Source: a virus. From it: a stretch of 27,001 bases of DNA. The stretch is from the IMG/VR virus record IMGVR_UViG_3300023227_000025, positions 1 to 27,001 of that record; one strand, written 5' to 3'. This document shows, piece after piece, positions 6,602 through 12,881 of this stretch. The position numbers and the translations under genes were made by a program. The notes beneath the pieces are model-generated. The model worked only from the letters and a program-made list of their open reading frames with translations. It made no database searches and was not told the origin of the DNA. Every line of letters begins with the position of its first letter. Position 1 is the stretch's first letter.

Positions 6602-7999
6602 CTAGGTTAGCCAGCTTGGAATAATTGCTTTTACGGATGGATTATAGTCGTTCCTTTCGTGATTCATAAAATCCGACATAAGGTCAACCATTCGGTCAAA
6701 TCCCTCTTCGGACAATTTTGTTTTTCGCTGTAGGTTTTTCAGCACCGCTTCGTCGGCTTGAGTGCTCACGACATCAATGTCAACGGAACTAGTCTGACCA
6801 AATCGCCAAGACCGGCGCACGCATTGATAATACTGCTCGAAGCTGTGAGACGGGAACACGGTTTGATGATTACAGTGCTGCCAATTGTGCCCAAATCCTG
6901 CCAGCTTTGGCTTAGTAACCAATGCTTTTATCTCGCCTCTCCGAAATGCTTTAAGCTTTTCCTCTTTCACTTCGTCAAGCTCCGATCCGGTAAGCTCAAC
7001 TGATCCCGGTATCATGTCAGTTACGATCCTTGATTCCGCGTTAGTTGACACCCATGATACTGACGTAGTGCCGCGATCAACGACTAATTTAGCGGCAAGC
7101 TCGCACCGCTCGTTGATAGTCCTAGTCCTTGCTTGCCGTTGCTCTAATAGTCCTACCGCCGGGAGGGCGAATAAGAACCCATCCGCTACGGTTTCAGATT
7201 TTACTAGGTGCAAGTTTTCGCGTAGCTCTGGCAAGTCGTATCCAGTGTCGTCATACCCAAGGTCTGATGGCTTACGAATAGCTCTAGCCCATGAGCATAC
7301 CCATCTCCAAAACTCCTCTTGAGAGTGTCCTTTGAATCTCATCTTTCCGCCGAATGACCTAGATCCTCCGCGTGCCTTTCCGCCTGAACCGCCAATAGCC
7401 ATACTTCCATCGTCCGATTTGAAAAACTTTTTAAGCATATCCATATATCCGAAATGCCCCAAAGCCTCAGAGCTAGTTCCCAGCTCTATATAGTCATTCG
7501 GCGATGCTGTAGCGGTGCATAGTAGCCGGTATGACATTTTCCGCATAAATGCGGTTACCTCCATCTTGGTCTTACCTTTTACGTTTTTAAGGATGCTGGA
7601 TTCGTCGCAAACGCATCCTACAAAATCTTTTGAGTCGTATTTATGAAGTTGCTCATAATTGGTTATGACTATCTTGCAATCTGGTAAAACTCCATCACGC
7701 GCTCTCTCGGCTTCGATCCCAAACTTTTCGGCCTCTTCTACCGTCTGCTCGCTTATAGATAGAGGAGTCAATACCATTACGCGCCCGTTTGTTTTCATTG
7801 CGATGTTTTGCGCCCATACCAATTGTTGAACTGTCTTACCTAGTCCGCAGTCCTCGAAAAGCCCACATCGTGCATTAAGAACAGACCATTGAACTAGGGA
7901 CTTTTGAAAGTCCTTTAGATAGTCGGGAACGAACAGGGCATCAAATCCACCCTCCTTTGCAAATTGAGTTTTGCCGCCTATAAAAATGTCGAAGCTCAT
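6602..7999 (-). CDS. DEAD/SNF2-type superfamily 2 helicase
   Basis: The 465-residue protein has Walker A at 50-56 (DCGLGKT, Lys55), a DExx Walker B as CDESS at 131-135, motif III-like TATASPND at 162-169, and motif VI QCVRRSWRFGQ near 392-402 with the arginine fingers. It is shorter than cellular SNF2 proteins but normal for phage DEAD-like helicases. The ATG overlaps the methyltransferase stop as ATGA, so the two are made together. An ATP-driven DNA translocase working with the methyltransferase, in replication or in a restriction/anti-restriction role, is inferred. No nuclease domain is visible here or next door. Codon use is more A/T-rich than in the replication genes. Confidence 0.88.
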   Translation of the reverse strand: MSFDIFIGGKTQFAKEGGFDALFVPDYLKDFQKSLVQWSVLNARCGLFEDCGLGKTVQQLVWAQNIAMKTNGRVMVLTPLSISEQTVEEAEKFGIEAERARDGVLPDCKIVITNYEQLHKYDSKDFVGCVCDESSILKNVKGKTKMEVTAFMRKMSYRLLCTATASPNDYIELGTSSEALGHFGYMDMLKKFFKSDDGSMAIGGSGGKARGGSRSFGGKMRFKGHSQEEFWRWVCSWARAIRKPSDLGYDDTGYDLPELRENLHLVKSETVADGFLFALPAVGLLEQRQARTRTINERCELAAKLVVDRGTTSVSWVSTNAESRIVTDMIPGSVELTGSELDEVKEEKLKAFRRGEIKALVTKPKLAGFGHNWQHCNHQTVFPSHSFEQYYQCVRRSWRFGQTSSVDIDVVSTQADEAVLKNLQRKTKLSEEGFDRMVDLMSDFMNHERNDYNPSVKAIIPSWLT

Positions 8000-8976
8000 A
8001 GTGCTAGATCCTCCTGGTTCGACTGCGACTTAACCTCTTGCATGTTTTTAATGGCTTGCTTGAAATAACTCTCCTTTAGCTCAAATCCTATGGCTTTTCG
8101 GTCATTAAGAACCGCGCCAAAGCACTCCGATCCGACTCCCATGAATGGAGTCATTACTATTTCGCCTGGGTTGCTCCTTAGCACAACGACTCGCTCAATC
8201 ACGTCCAACTGTAACGGGTGAACGTGTCGCTCGTCGTCCGGGTCTTTGCTCTCCTCGTATGGCAACACCTCGCCGATTCGGATGTCATCCCAAATGCTAG
8301 ATGCGTAGTTTCTCCAAATAAAATGAGAGAAGCGGTTCTTTTTCTGATCGCCTACAAATCCGCGCCAATCCAATGCTTCGGTAGGGATTTTGTTTGCACC
8401 GGCGTATCTATGCAATCCGGTAGGATACGATACAGGCACGGCGTTTTCGCCCCGCTTGCGGAACTCCAAAATGTAGTCTGCGCCCGCAACCGTAGTCAGC
8501 GTAGCATCGTCGCAAATCTGCTTATGCGCGAGGCCTTTTGACATCGTGCGAAGGCGCACGGCTAGAGGCTCCTTCCATACGGCGCGGCGTGTCCAAAAGT
8601 CAAACCCTAGCTTTTCATGTAGCCGGATAATGTCGCCGGGGAAGTCTTTGTATCCGCCGATAGTGGCAGAGCTTCCAGACTTAGGAGTGTCCATGCAGTG
8701 GACTACAGTGAATCGACCCGGCTTTGTCGTCCTCGCGATCTGCGAAACTACGTATTCGTAATGCTCAAAAAACTCTTCGTAGTTGTCGCAATTGCTAAGG
8801 TCGCGAGGCGACGAAGAGTATTGATACATTCCGCAAAAAGGCGGAGAATATACTGACAAATCGACTGAGTTGTCGGGTAGCATTTCCATTCCGTCTATGC
8901 AGTCGGAATGGTATATTGACCAGTTTTCGCCGTGTGCCTCATTTAGCACGTTTCCTGTTTCTCGTTCTTTTTCCAT
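7996..8976 (-). CDS. DNA N4/N6 methyltransferase, beta-class
   Basis: The 326-residue protein has motif IV as YSPPF at 43-47 before the AdoMet-binding motif I, TPFMGVGSECFGAV at about 276-289, followed by IGFELKESYFKQA (motif II region). This order is the beta class of the N6_N4_Mtase family. SPP[FY] is more common in N4-cytosine and some N6-adenine enzymes, so the base is not settled. The start ATG at 8976 follows a leader ending ACTACGAAAT. It is the first gene of the methyltransferase-helicase operon, downstream of a TGCACA-type promoter at 9030-9074. Likely roles are protection of phage DNA or regulation. Confidence 0.88.
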   Translation of the reverse strand: MEKERETGNVLNEAHGENWSIYHSDCIDGMEMLPDNSVDLSVYSPPFCGMYQYSSSPRDLSNCDNYEEFFEHYEYVVSQIARTTKPGRFTVVHCMDTPKSGSSATIGGYKDFPGDIIRLHEKLGFDFWTRRAVWKEPLAVRLRTMSKGLAHKQICDDATLTTVAGADYILEFRKRGENAVPVSYPTGLHRYAGANKIPTEALDWRGFVGDQKKNRFSHFIWRNYASSIWDDIRIGEVLPYEESKDPDDERHVHPLQLDVIERVVVLRSNPGEIVMTPFMGVGSECFGAVLNDRKAIGFELKESYFKQAIKNMQEVKSQSNQEDLAL

Positions 8977-9029
8977 ATTTCGTAGTTTCCTATCGTGTGT
9001 GTTCGTCGCGTTAATCGCTTCGATACCAA

Positions 9030-9074
9030 GACTCTGGACGGCGTTGTGCAGGTCGTCAAGTCTTTTTTGTGCAT
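9030..9074 (-). promoter_or_regulatory. TGCACA-flanked promoter for the methyltransferase operon
   Basis: On the minus strand, TGCACA (9073-9068), then TTGACG (9059-9054), then CCTGCACA (9052-9045). The -35 box lies between the half-sites. A weak AGAGT-containing -10 falls near 9031-9036, about 55 bp before the ATG. The DUF4406 stop at 9088 is just upstream. Confidence 0.65.
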
Positions 9075-9087
9075 ATTTATTGATTAT

Positions 9088-9384
9088 TTACTGATAGCTA
9101 ATATCCAGCCCCAACGCTTGCGCGACTACGTGCTCAGCCAACGCACCATTAGAGTGCGCCCATCCCCGCAGCATGTAGACGGCATCGACGCAGAGCAGCT
9201 GCGCGATCGACAGCCGCATATACTGCGCGTGGGTGACCGCAGAAGCGCCGTCGTAGTTGACCGCTGGGTCGATGACCGCGTAGCCTAGCTGCCGCCACTC
9301 GTAAGCAGAAGAGGCGAACGCGGGGCGATTGTGTAGCGGGATGCCCGTGATCGGGCCGCTGATGTAGATGATGCGTGTTTTCAT
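9088..9384 (-). CDS. DUF4406-family protein (nucleoside deoxyribosyltransferase-like)
   Basis: The 98-residue protein starts MKTRIIYISGPITGIP; this start is chosen over the open frame to 9555 because the motif is at the natural N-terminus of the family. IYISGPITG, NRPAF, YAVIDPA and the tail GALAEHVVAQALGLDI match DUF4406, a small Rossmann-like family related to nucleoside 2-deoxyribosyltransferases. It is common in phages, with a suspected role in nucleotide metabolism. No operon overlap; the next gene upstream is the 42-residue peptide. Confidence 0.8.
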   Translation of the reverse strand: MKTRIIYISGPITGIPLHNRPAFASSAYEWRQLGYAVIDPAVNYDGASAVTHAQYMRLSIAQLLCVDAVYMLRGWAHSNGALAEHVVAQALGLDISYQ

Positions 9385-9392
9385 AGTGTTTG

Positions 9393-9521
9393 TTAGAATG
9401 AAATGCTCACATTCGTGAACACCCATATAATTATTTCGATAAGTTTCCACACACCGAAGATTCCGAATATCGAAAGAATCGCTATAAACGTTCCGAGACC
9501 TGCAAACATGTTTCCGTCCAT
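9393..9521 (-). CDS. 42-residue single-span membrane peptide
   Basis: ATG at 9521, TAA at 9395-9393. The product starts MDGNMFAGLGTF and then has a hydrophobic stretch (IAILSIFGIFGVW), Lys-Leu, and a second one (IEIIIWVF), ending NVSISF. The leader CAACTACTAAAATATT resembles other starts in the window. It lies 8 bp before the DUF4406 gene. A holin-like or superinfection-type membrane peptide is possible; function unknown. Confidence 0.55.
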   Translation of the reverse strand: MDGNMFAGLGTFIAILSIFGIFGVWKLIEIIIWVFTNVSISF

Positions 9522-9554
9522 AATATTTTAGTAGTTGGTAATTTAATGAAATCA

Positions 9555-9725
9555 CTACCCTTTGAAATTGACCCGAGCCTTCGGCATCAGCCGGCCTTCC
9601 CTCTGCGCCTCCATGCGCTCGCTGTCGCGGTCAGGCTCGCGCTCGATGAACGCGGGGCGGCCGTATGGGCTGAGGCGGGCGCAGTGTGTGGGCTGCTCGG
9701 TGGGGGGTGGCTGTTTGTCGGTCAT
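9555..9725 (-). CDS. Small Pro/Glu/Arg-rich protein
   Basis: The ATG at 9725 follows a (CA)n leader of the kind found before many genes here. The 56-residue product starts MTDKQPPPTEQPT and is strongly polar, with many Arg and Glu and no hydrophobic core, so it is probably disordered. A longer frame to 9827 crosses the CA repeat and is not preferred. No family recognised. Confidence 0.5.
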   Translation of the reverse strand: MTDKQPPPTEQPTHCARLSPYGRPAFIEREPDRDSERMEAQREGRLMPKARVNFKG

Positions 9726-10135
9726 AGTTCGTGTGTGTGTGTGTGAAAGTGTCCCCGCTTGCCTTATTGAGTTGCTGCACGGCGGGAGCGCGCACATCGC
9801 CGAAAGGCTCGGCCTTACCCTTAACATGCTTCGGGCTTCGATTCACTTTATCTTACGACCGTCTGGTCATGGCATGGCAAAGTGTCCACCAGCCGCGATC
9901 CCCCACACTTCCTCGCGGTGTACTGCATATAGGATTATCAGACCCTTCGGGGGGCTGCTGGTGGGAGCAAACGCAGACGGCGCGGTGTGCGCAGAGGGAA
10001 ACAAAAACCTCGTCTGTGAATGCCCTGAAATTGATAAAGAACGTGCCGTCTTTCCGGCTGCCATGCCCCATCTACGGTTGAGGTTTTGCGGCGTCAAGTC
10101 CAGCCCTTGACTCGGGCTCGTGATGGTGTGAGCCG
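9726..10135 (-). other. 410-bp stretch without a clear gene; interrupted reading frame
   Basis: On the minus strand, one frame reads from an ATG at 10071 through KDGTFFINFRAFTDEVFVS, is broken by TAA at 9855-9853, and continues two codons later in the same frame with KHVKGKAEPFGDVRAPAVQQ until past 9631. Two half-open frames in register around a single stop look like a decayed or recoded gene. The same stretch holds a three-way-junction fold (9886-9964) and a GTCAAG/CTTGAC hairpin near 10101-10120. No decision between relic gene and structured RNA is possible by eye. Confidence 0.35.
9886..9964. ncRNA. Three-way-junction RNA candidate
   Basis: CCACCAGC (9886-9893) pairs perfectly with GCTGGTGG (9957-9964). 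Inside lie CCGCGA/TCGCGG (9893-9898 with 9913-9918) and a CCCTTCGGG hairpin near 9942-9951. The stems can form on either strand. No terminator T-run follows. Confidence 0.35.
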
Positions 10136-10363
10136 TCAGGCGATGGGAAGTGTTCGCCAGTGCGTAATCGTAGATGGCTTGCAGTGCTCGCCTGGCTCGT
10201 TTTCGACCCCTGCAATTCCGTAGCCATTGTATTTTCCTCGCTGGATTAAGTACATTTGCTCTTTGTAAAATCCGAAATTTAGCACTTCAAAAGCAACGCC
10301 CTTTGGGGGCCTACTTGACTTGATCGACTTCCAGCGATTTGGGGCTTTGTTAATAGTGTTCAT
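10136..10363 (-). CDS. Small DUF551-like protein
   Basis: The 75-residue protein starts MNTINKAPNRWKSIKSSRPPKG, 4 bp after the upstream stop; an ATG at 10381 overlapping that gene is the alternative. It has WKSI...RPP near the start and ends ITHWRTLP, the layout of DUF551 proteins (Trp-x-x-[IV]..., Pro-Pro, C-terminal THW..LP). These are short phage-enriched proteins of unknown role. Second gene of a minus-strand pair. Confidence 0.65.
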   Translation of the reverse strand: MNTINKAPNRWKSIKSSRPPKGVAFEVLNFGFYKEQMYLIQRGKYNGYGIAGVENEPGEHCKPSTITHWRTLPIA

Positions 10364-10367
10364 GTTT

Positions 10368-10610
10368 TTAATATCCTGCATTCATTTCAATTAAACCAGA
10401 TTTGCGACGGGCAACAGCGCGCTCTTCGCATTTAGCAAAAACTTTTTCCATTTTTTCTTTAGCAATTTTTGATGCCTCAACTGTTACGGCAAGCTCGCGA
10501 CGTGCAACGCTTTCACGGTCGCGGCAGTAAGTTAGCGCAGCTTGGGCTTTTTGCACCAGCGCCTTATCTTTGTTTTCGTTTTCTTCTGCTGTATTTACGA
10601 TGTTGTCCAT
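10368..10610 (-). CDS. Small coiled-coil protein
   Basis: The ATG at 10610 follows GGGGG at SD distance, and its leader matches that of the gene at 12605; the frame upstream to 10637 would run through the promoter. The 80-residue product starts MDNIVNTAEENENKD and is one long charged helix (ALVQKAQAALTYCRDRE and on), a likely coiled coil ending in a basic segment. Function unknown. Confidence 0.65.
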   Translation of the reverse strand: MDNIVNTAEENENKDKALVQKAQAALTYCRDRESVARRELAVTVEASKIAKEKMEKVFAKCEERAVARRKSGLIEMNAGY

Positions 10611-10615
10611 GCCCC

Positions 10616-10658
10616 CAACATGCGCCGACCTGCACACGTGTCAAACACTTGTGTGCAT
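10616..10658 (-). promoter_or_regulatory. TGCACA-flanked promoter with perfect dyad
   Basis: On the minus strand, TGCACAC, 13 bp containing TTGACA, then GTGTGCA: here the half-sites form a perfect inverted repeat rather than a direct repeat. TTGACA (10644-10639) is followed after exactly 17 bp by ATGTTG (10621-10616), then GGGGG and the ATG at 10610. Confidence 0.7.
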
Positions 10659-10682
10659 ATTTATGAAATAAATAGTCGCGCC

Positions 10683-10925
10683 CTACTCAGCCGCGATTCC
10701 GCGCATCCGCAGAATCGCCGTCATTGCACCAGCCCGCTGACCAGCCAGCCTCGCTGCCAGCTTCCGCGCAGCCTTGACCTCGCTCGCCCGCTGCGCCTGG
10801 TAGGCTTCGAGGTCTCGGTCTATGTAGCCATCGATGACCGGCGGTAGTCCACGGTCGGCTCGCTGCTGCTTTCGCTCGGCGGCCTTCGTCGCCTTTTCCC
10901 TGTCGGTCATTCGCGGTCGTCCCAT
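10683..10925 (-). CDS. Small Ala/Arg-rich helical protein
   Basis: The 80-residue protein starts MGRPRMTDREKATKAAERKQ. The GRPR start is an AT-hook-like minor-groove motif. The rest is a charged helix with a central GLPPVIDGYIDRDL and a basic Ala-rich C-terminal helix (AARKLAARLAGQRAG). It could bind DNA, but the family is not recognised. Met6 is an alternative start. It is the outermost gene of the minus cluster, facing the structured gap. Confidence 0.6.
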   Translation of the reverse strand: MGRPRMTDREKATKAAERKQQRADRGLPPVIDGYIDRDLEAYQAQRASEVKAARKLAARLAGQRAGAMTAILRMRGIAAE

Positions 10926-10995
10926 AGGAGGGCACTTTCTAGCGTGGTATGCGGCGCGTCAAGGCATTGTAATAAAAAATATGGCAATAGGGCTT

Positions 10996-11014
10996 GTATT
11001 CACAATCTGAATAC
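10996..11014. promoter_or_regulatory. 19-bp element, palindromic variant GTATTC-N7-GAATAC
   Basis: GTATTCACAATCTGAATAC has perfect 6-bp arms. Its centre (ACAATC) matches copy 8 at 15477, which links it to the GTATCC family. Confidence 0.55.
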
Positions 11015-11064
11015 GCACAGTGACAGATGCAAAGACGGTTTCGTAGTCGTTCTTCGTGTGTTAA

Positions 11065-11106
11065 GCGTCCCCACTAACTGAATAGGTGGGGGCGCTTTTT
11101 ATTTTT
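11065..11106 (+). terminator. Strong intrinsic terminator
   Basis: GCGTCCCCAC (11065-11074) pairs with GTGGGGGCGC (11086-11095) over 10 bp with one G-U, and T5-A-T5 follows. No plus-strand gene precedes it within 100 bp, so it ends a short untranslated transcript or blocks readthrough. Confidence 0.8.
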
Positions 11107-11162
11107 CCCCGGGGACTTCTTCCTTAACCCTTTGCAGTTAATAGGAGCCGGGGTTCTTTTTT
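11107..11162 (+). terminator. Second terminator-like hairpin
   Basis: CCCCGG (11107-11112) pairs with CCGGGG (11148-11153); inside, TAAC pairs with GTTA with an outer TCC/GGA. TTC and T6 follow. It starts directly where the preceding terminator ends. Confidence 0.5.
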
Positions 11163-11225
11163 CGTATAAGGTATTGACACGCGGGCGATTCGCTGCATTT
11201 GTAGGAGTATCGAAACGACCTCGTA

Positions 11226-11304
11226 GCCTGCCAGCACGAAATATTTCCCGTCCAATGTGACACTTTAAAACCGAGATTTTGCTGGCAGGCGTCTCGGTTT
11301 TTTT
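11226..11304 (+). ncRNA. Interlocked hairpins (pseudoknot or terminator switch)
   Basis: GCCTGCCAGCA (11226-11236) pairs perfectly with TGCTGGCAGGC (11280-11290). AAAACCGAGA (11267-11276), inside that loop, pairs perfectly with TCTCGGTTTT (11292-11301), which runs into T7. The 3' strand of stem 1 lies in the loop of stem 2, so the stems form a pseudoknot or exclude each other. A TTGACA lies at 11174-11179 with a weak -10. This is the layout of an attenuator, or of a terminated small RNA. Confidence 0.55.
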
Positions 11305-11326
11305 GGTCTCAGTTTATAGGAGCAAG

Positions 11327-11507
11327 CGATGAGATCCATTAGCCCGAGTCCTACGGTGCAGTCGTCAACTCATAACTGGGGACTGCTTAATACGGATTCG
11401 ATGACCGCTTCAGGAATGTCATCGCGTGCACTACCCTGCTATCATGCCTACTCATCGGGAACTGAGGCCAGCATCGGGGGTAGAGCGAAAAGCTTGGCCT
11501 CTTTTTT
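11327..11507 (+). ncRNA. Multi-stem RNA candidate ending in a terminator
   Basis: An outer stem CGATGAG (11327-11333)/CTCATCG (11451-11457) encloses GCAGTC/GACTGC (11358-11363 with 11381-11386) and CGATGAC/GTCATCG (11399-11405 with 11418-11424). GAGGCCA (11464-11470) then pairs with TGGCCTC (11495-11501), followed by T6. A coding alternative from ATG 11330 is discussed under rejected items. Confidence 0.5.
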
Positions 11508-11514
11508 AAGGACA

Positions 11515-11568
11515 GCACGATTCTCCCATAATTCAAGGTTTAGGCTTTGGGGTATGGGGGAACCGTGC
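11515..11568 (+). other. Long 16-bp imperfect hairpin
   Basis: GCACGATTCTCCCATA (11515-11530) pairs with TATGGGGGAACCGTGC (11553-11568) with one mismatch and one G-U, around a 22-base loop. No T-run follows. It lies 90 bp before the next start codon. Confidence 0.5.
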
Positions 11569-11621
11569 CCGTAGCCCGGCGCAGCATTTTTAATAAGGTT
11601 TGCCACGTAGCATCCCGCCAC

Positions 11622-11640
11622 GTATCCAGAAACCAACTAC
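11622..11640 (+). promoter_or_regulatory. 19-bp GTATCC element, copy 6
   Basis: GTATCCAGAAACCAACTAC is followed by ACTACCACGAAACGACC and the ATG at 11658. Its left part is identical to the perfect dyad at 26560. Confidence 0.6.
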
Positions 11641-11657
11641 ACTACCACGAAACGACC

Positions 11658-12032
11658 ATGAACGACCCCGACACGATCACACTAGGATTCCCTGACATCG
11701 AAATGCTGAAGACTTCGAAAGGCGGCTACAAGCGCAAGACGCTCGAATACATAGGCGTAAGCTGGCCACCGAAAAAAGGCTGGCCTGCCCGCATCGTCGG
11801 AAACGTGATTAAACTGTCCGCATACGAGGCCGCCCTACATGATACTGAAATTCCGTCAGGGAAGAAAAACCAGCAACCCGAGCCGAGGCACCCCGAAGCC
11901 CCGCGCTCACGTGGGGAAATGCTCACAGTCATTCAGCGGTGCCAAGCCGGGGACATTGATGCCCTCGGGATGCTGCGGATATTTGAGCACGAGACTGACA
12001 AAGCGATTTCGGCTGTTTTGGCTGACTCGTAA
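11658..12032 (+). CDS. Hypothetical protein, first gene of plus replication cluster
   Basis: The 124-residue protein starts MNDPDTITLGFPDIEML after the 19-bp element and a CA-rich leader. The frame is open upstream to 11547, but that part lies in a hairpin. Residues 40-60 (PKKGWPARIVGNVIKLSA) look beta-rich, the middle is Pro/Glu-rich and the end is helical. No family recognised. It may be an early regulator, given its position at the gap. Confidence 0.65.
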   Translation: MNDPDTITLGFPDIEMLKTSKGGYKRKTLEYIGVSWPPKKGWPARIVGNVIKLSAYEAALHDTEIPSGKKNQQPEPRHPEAPRSRGEMLTVIQRCQAGDIDALGMLRIFEHETDKAISAVLADS

Positions 12033-12037
12033 AATAT

Positions 12038-12067
12038 GCACACAAGTATTGACAGACCTGCACGAAC
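12038..12067 (+). promoter_or_regulatory. TGCACA-flanked promoter
   Basis: TGCACACA (12038-12045), TTGACA (12050-12055), then CCTGCACG from 12058. The half-sites start 22 bp apart (12038, 12060). No good -10 is visible. It lies before the gene at 12104. Confidence 0.6.
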
Positions 12068-12103
12068 CCGCGCAAGGTGCAGCTACGAAAACACGACACG
12101 ACT

Positions 12104-12550
12104 ATGGAACCAAAAAAGCCCCGTAAAAACGCCAAGCCAGTCAACCCCGTAACCGGCATCACGGACGGCAAACTGCGCACGCTGATCAAAGGCAACCTGC
12201 GCCCAATCTGGCGCGACACGTCACGGCGCGTATTCATCGCGTCGATCCGTCGCCAAGAGCTAAACCCTGCGACTGGCAAAATGCGTTTCGTCATAGATTG
12301 CGCGGCCTGCTCCCGCACTATGGGAATATCGGAGAAGGAGTTTCGGAAACTCAAAAGCGGCAAGAAACGCGCCAAAGCAAGCCTGGTGTATGAGATTGAC
12401 CACGTGGACGGGATCACGCCGTTAGCGGGCATCCAGGACACTCTAGGCGACTACGTGCATTCATTGCTATTCGGTGCGCAGCAGGCGGTTTGCCACGCGT
12501 GCCACGCTGAGCGGACGGCTCGGCAATTAGGGGCGCGTAAAAATAAATAA
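12104..12550 (+). CDS. HNH-like zinc-binding nuclease
   Basis: The 148-residue protein starts MEPKKPRKNAKP; the frame extends to 12077, but ATG 12104 follows a typical CA-rich leader. CAAC at 66-69 and CHACH at 130-134 give a paired zinc knuckle, and YEIDHVDG at 96-103 supplies the Asp-His of the HNH beta-beta-alpha core. The order C..C - DH - C..CH is that of HNH proteins. The basic N-terminus would bind DNA. It may act as a resolvase or junction nuclease in the recombination cluster. The exact subfamily is not assigned. Confidence 0.7.
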   Translation: MEPKKPRKNAKPVNPVTGITDGKLRTLIKGNLRPIWRDTSRRVFIASIRRQELNPATGKMRFVIDCAACSRTMGISEKEFRKLKSGKKRAKASLVYEIDHVDGITPLAGIQDTLGDYVHSLLFGAQQAVCHACHAERTARQLGARKNK

Positions 12551-12557
12551 ATAAATG

Positions 12558-12599
12558 TGCACACAAAGACTTGACGACCTGCACAATGCGCCCATGTTG
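12558..12599 (+). promoter_or_regulatory. TGCACA-flanked promoter
   Basis: TGTGCACACA (12556-12565), TTGACG (12571-12576), CCTGCACA (12578-12585), 17-bp spacer, ATGTTG (12594-12599), then GGGGG and ATG 12605. The segment from GCGCC through ATGGACAA repeats the minus-strand promoter at 10616 almost exactly. Confidence 0.65.
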
Positions 12600-12604
12600 G
12601 GGGA

Positions 12605-12796
12605 ATGGACAATATAAATTATCAAATCGAAAAAGCAAAATCAACTCTACGCGGCACAATGGCTGCAATCAACAGCGGCACACTTGCCAAGTGGGAAATG
12701 AAGGAATTTCAAGCGGCAAGACTTCAAATGATTGCGACAATTAAAAATTGGGTTGGGATCAAACGTGAATACCTTGAAATTTACGGGAACAGATAA
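12605..12796 (+). CDS. Small helical protein
   Basis: The 63-residue product starts MDNINYQIEKAKSTLRG and is mostly amphipathic helix. GGGGG lies at ribosome-binding distance, one of the few SD-like sites in the window. Its first four residues (MDNI) and leader match the gene at 10610, but the rest does not. It is followed by a terminator. Function unknown. Confidence 0.65.
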   Translation: MDNINYQIEKAKSTLRGTMAAINSGTLAKWEMKEFQAARLQMIATIKNWVGIKREYLEIYGNR

Positions 12797-12823
12797 CTGA
12801 AACCAAACCACCCACAGCCCCCA

Positions 12824-12849
12824 GCCTGCCCTCACACGGCGGGCTTTTT
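12824..12849 (+). terminator. Intrinsic terminator
   Basis: GCCTGCC (12824-12830) pairs with GGCGGGC (12838-12844) with one G-U, followed by T5. It ends the transcript of the gene at 12605; the next gene starts 33 bp later. Confidence 0.7.
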
Positions 12850-12881
12850 GGGTGCCAGCATTCCGCCGGTCACCACCCATT

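Larger units (their letters stand above)
10936..11657. other. Gene-free region between divergent clusters
   Basis: About 720 bp with no convincing gene, between minus-strand genes ending their 5' side at 10925 and plus-strand genes starting at 11658. It holds one palindromic copy of the 19-bp element, two ordinary terminators, two RNA-like folds each ending in a T-run, a long hairpin, and another 19-bp element, listed separately. A replication origin is also possible here, but no iteron array was seen. Confidence 0.7.

Noticed and set aside
9731-9745. GT/CA dinucleotide run as a microsatellite
   Set aside because: On the minus strand it is the CA-rich leader before the ATG at 9725, like leaders elsewhere in the window.
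11329-11574. 81-codon frame in the gap with an AGGAG before its ATG
   Set aside because: It runs through a multi-stem fold, a terminator with T6 and a 16-bp hairpin. Its composition is Ser-rich and without a recognisable core, so a structured RNA explains the DNA better.
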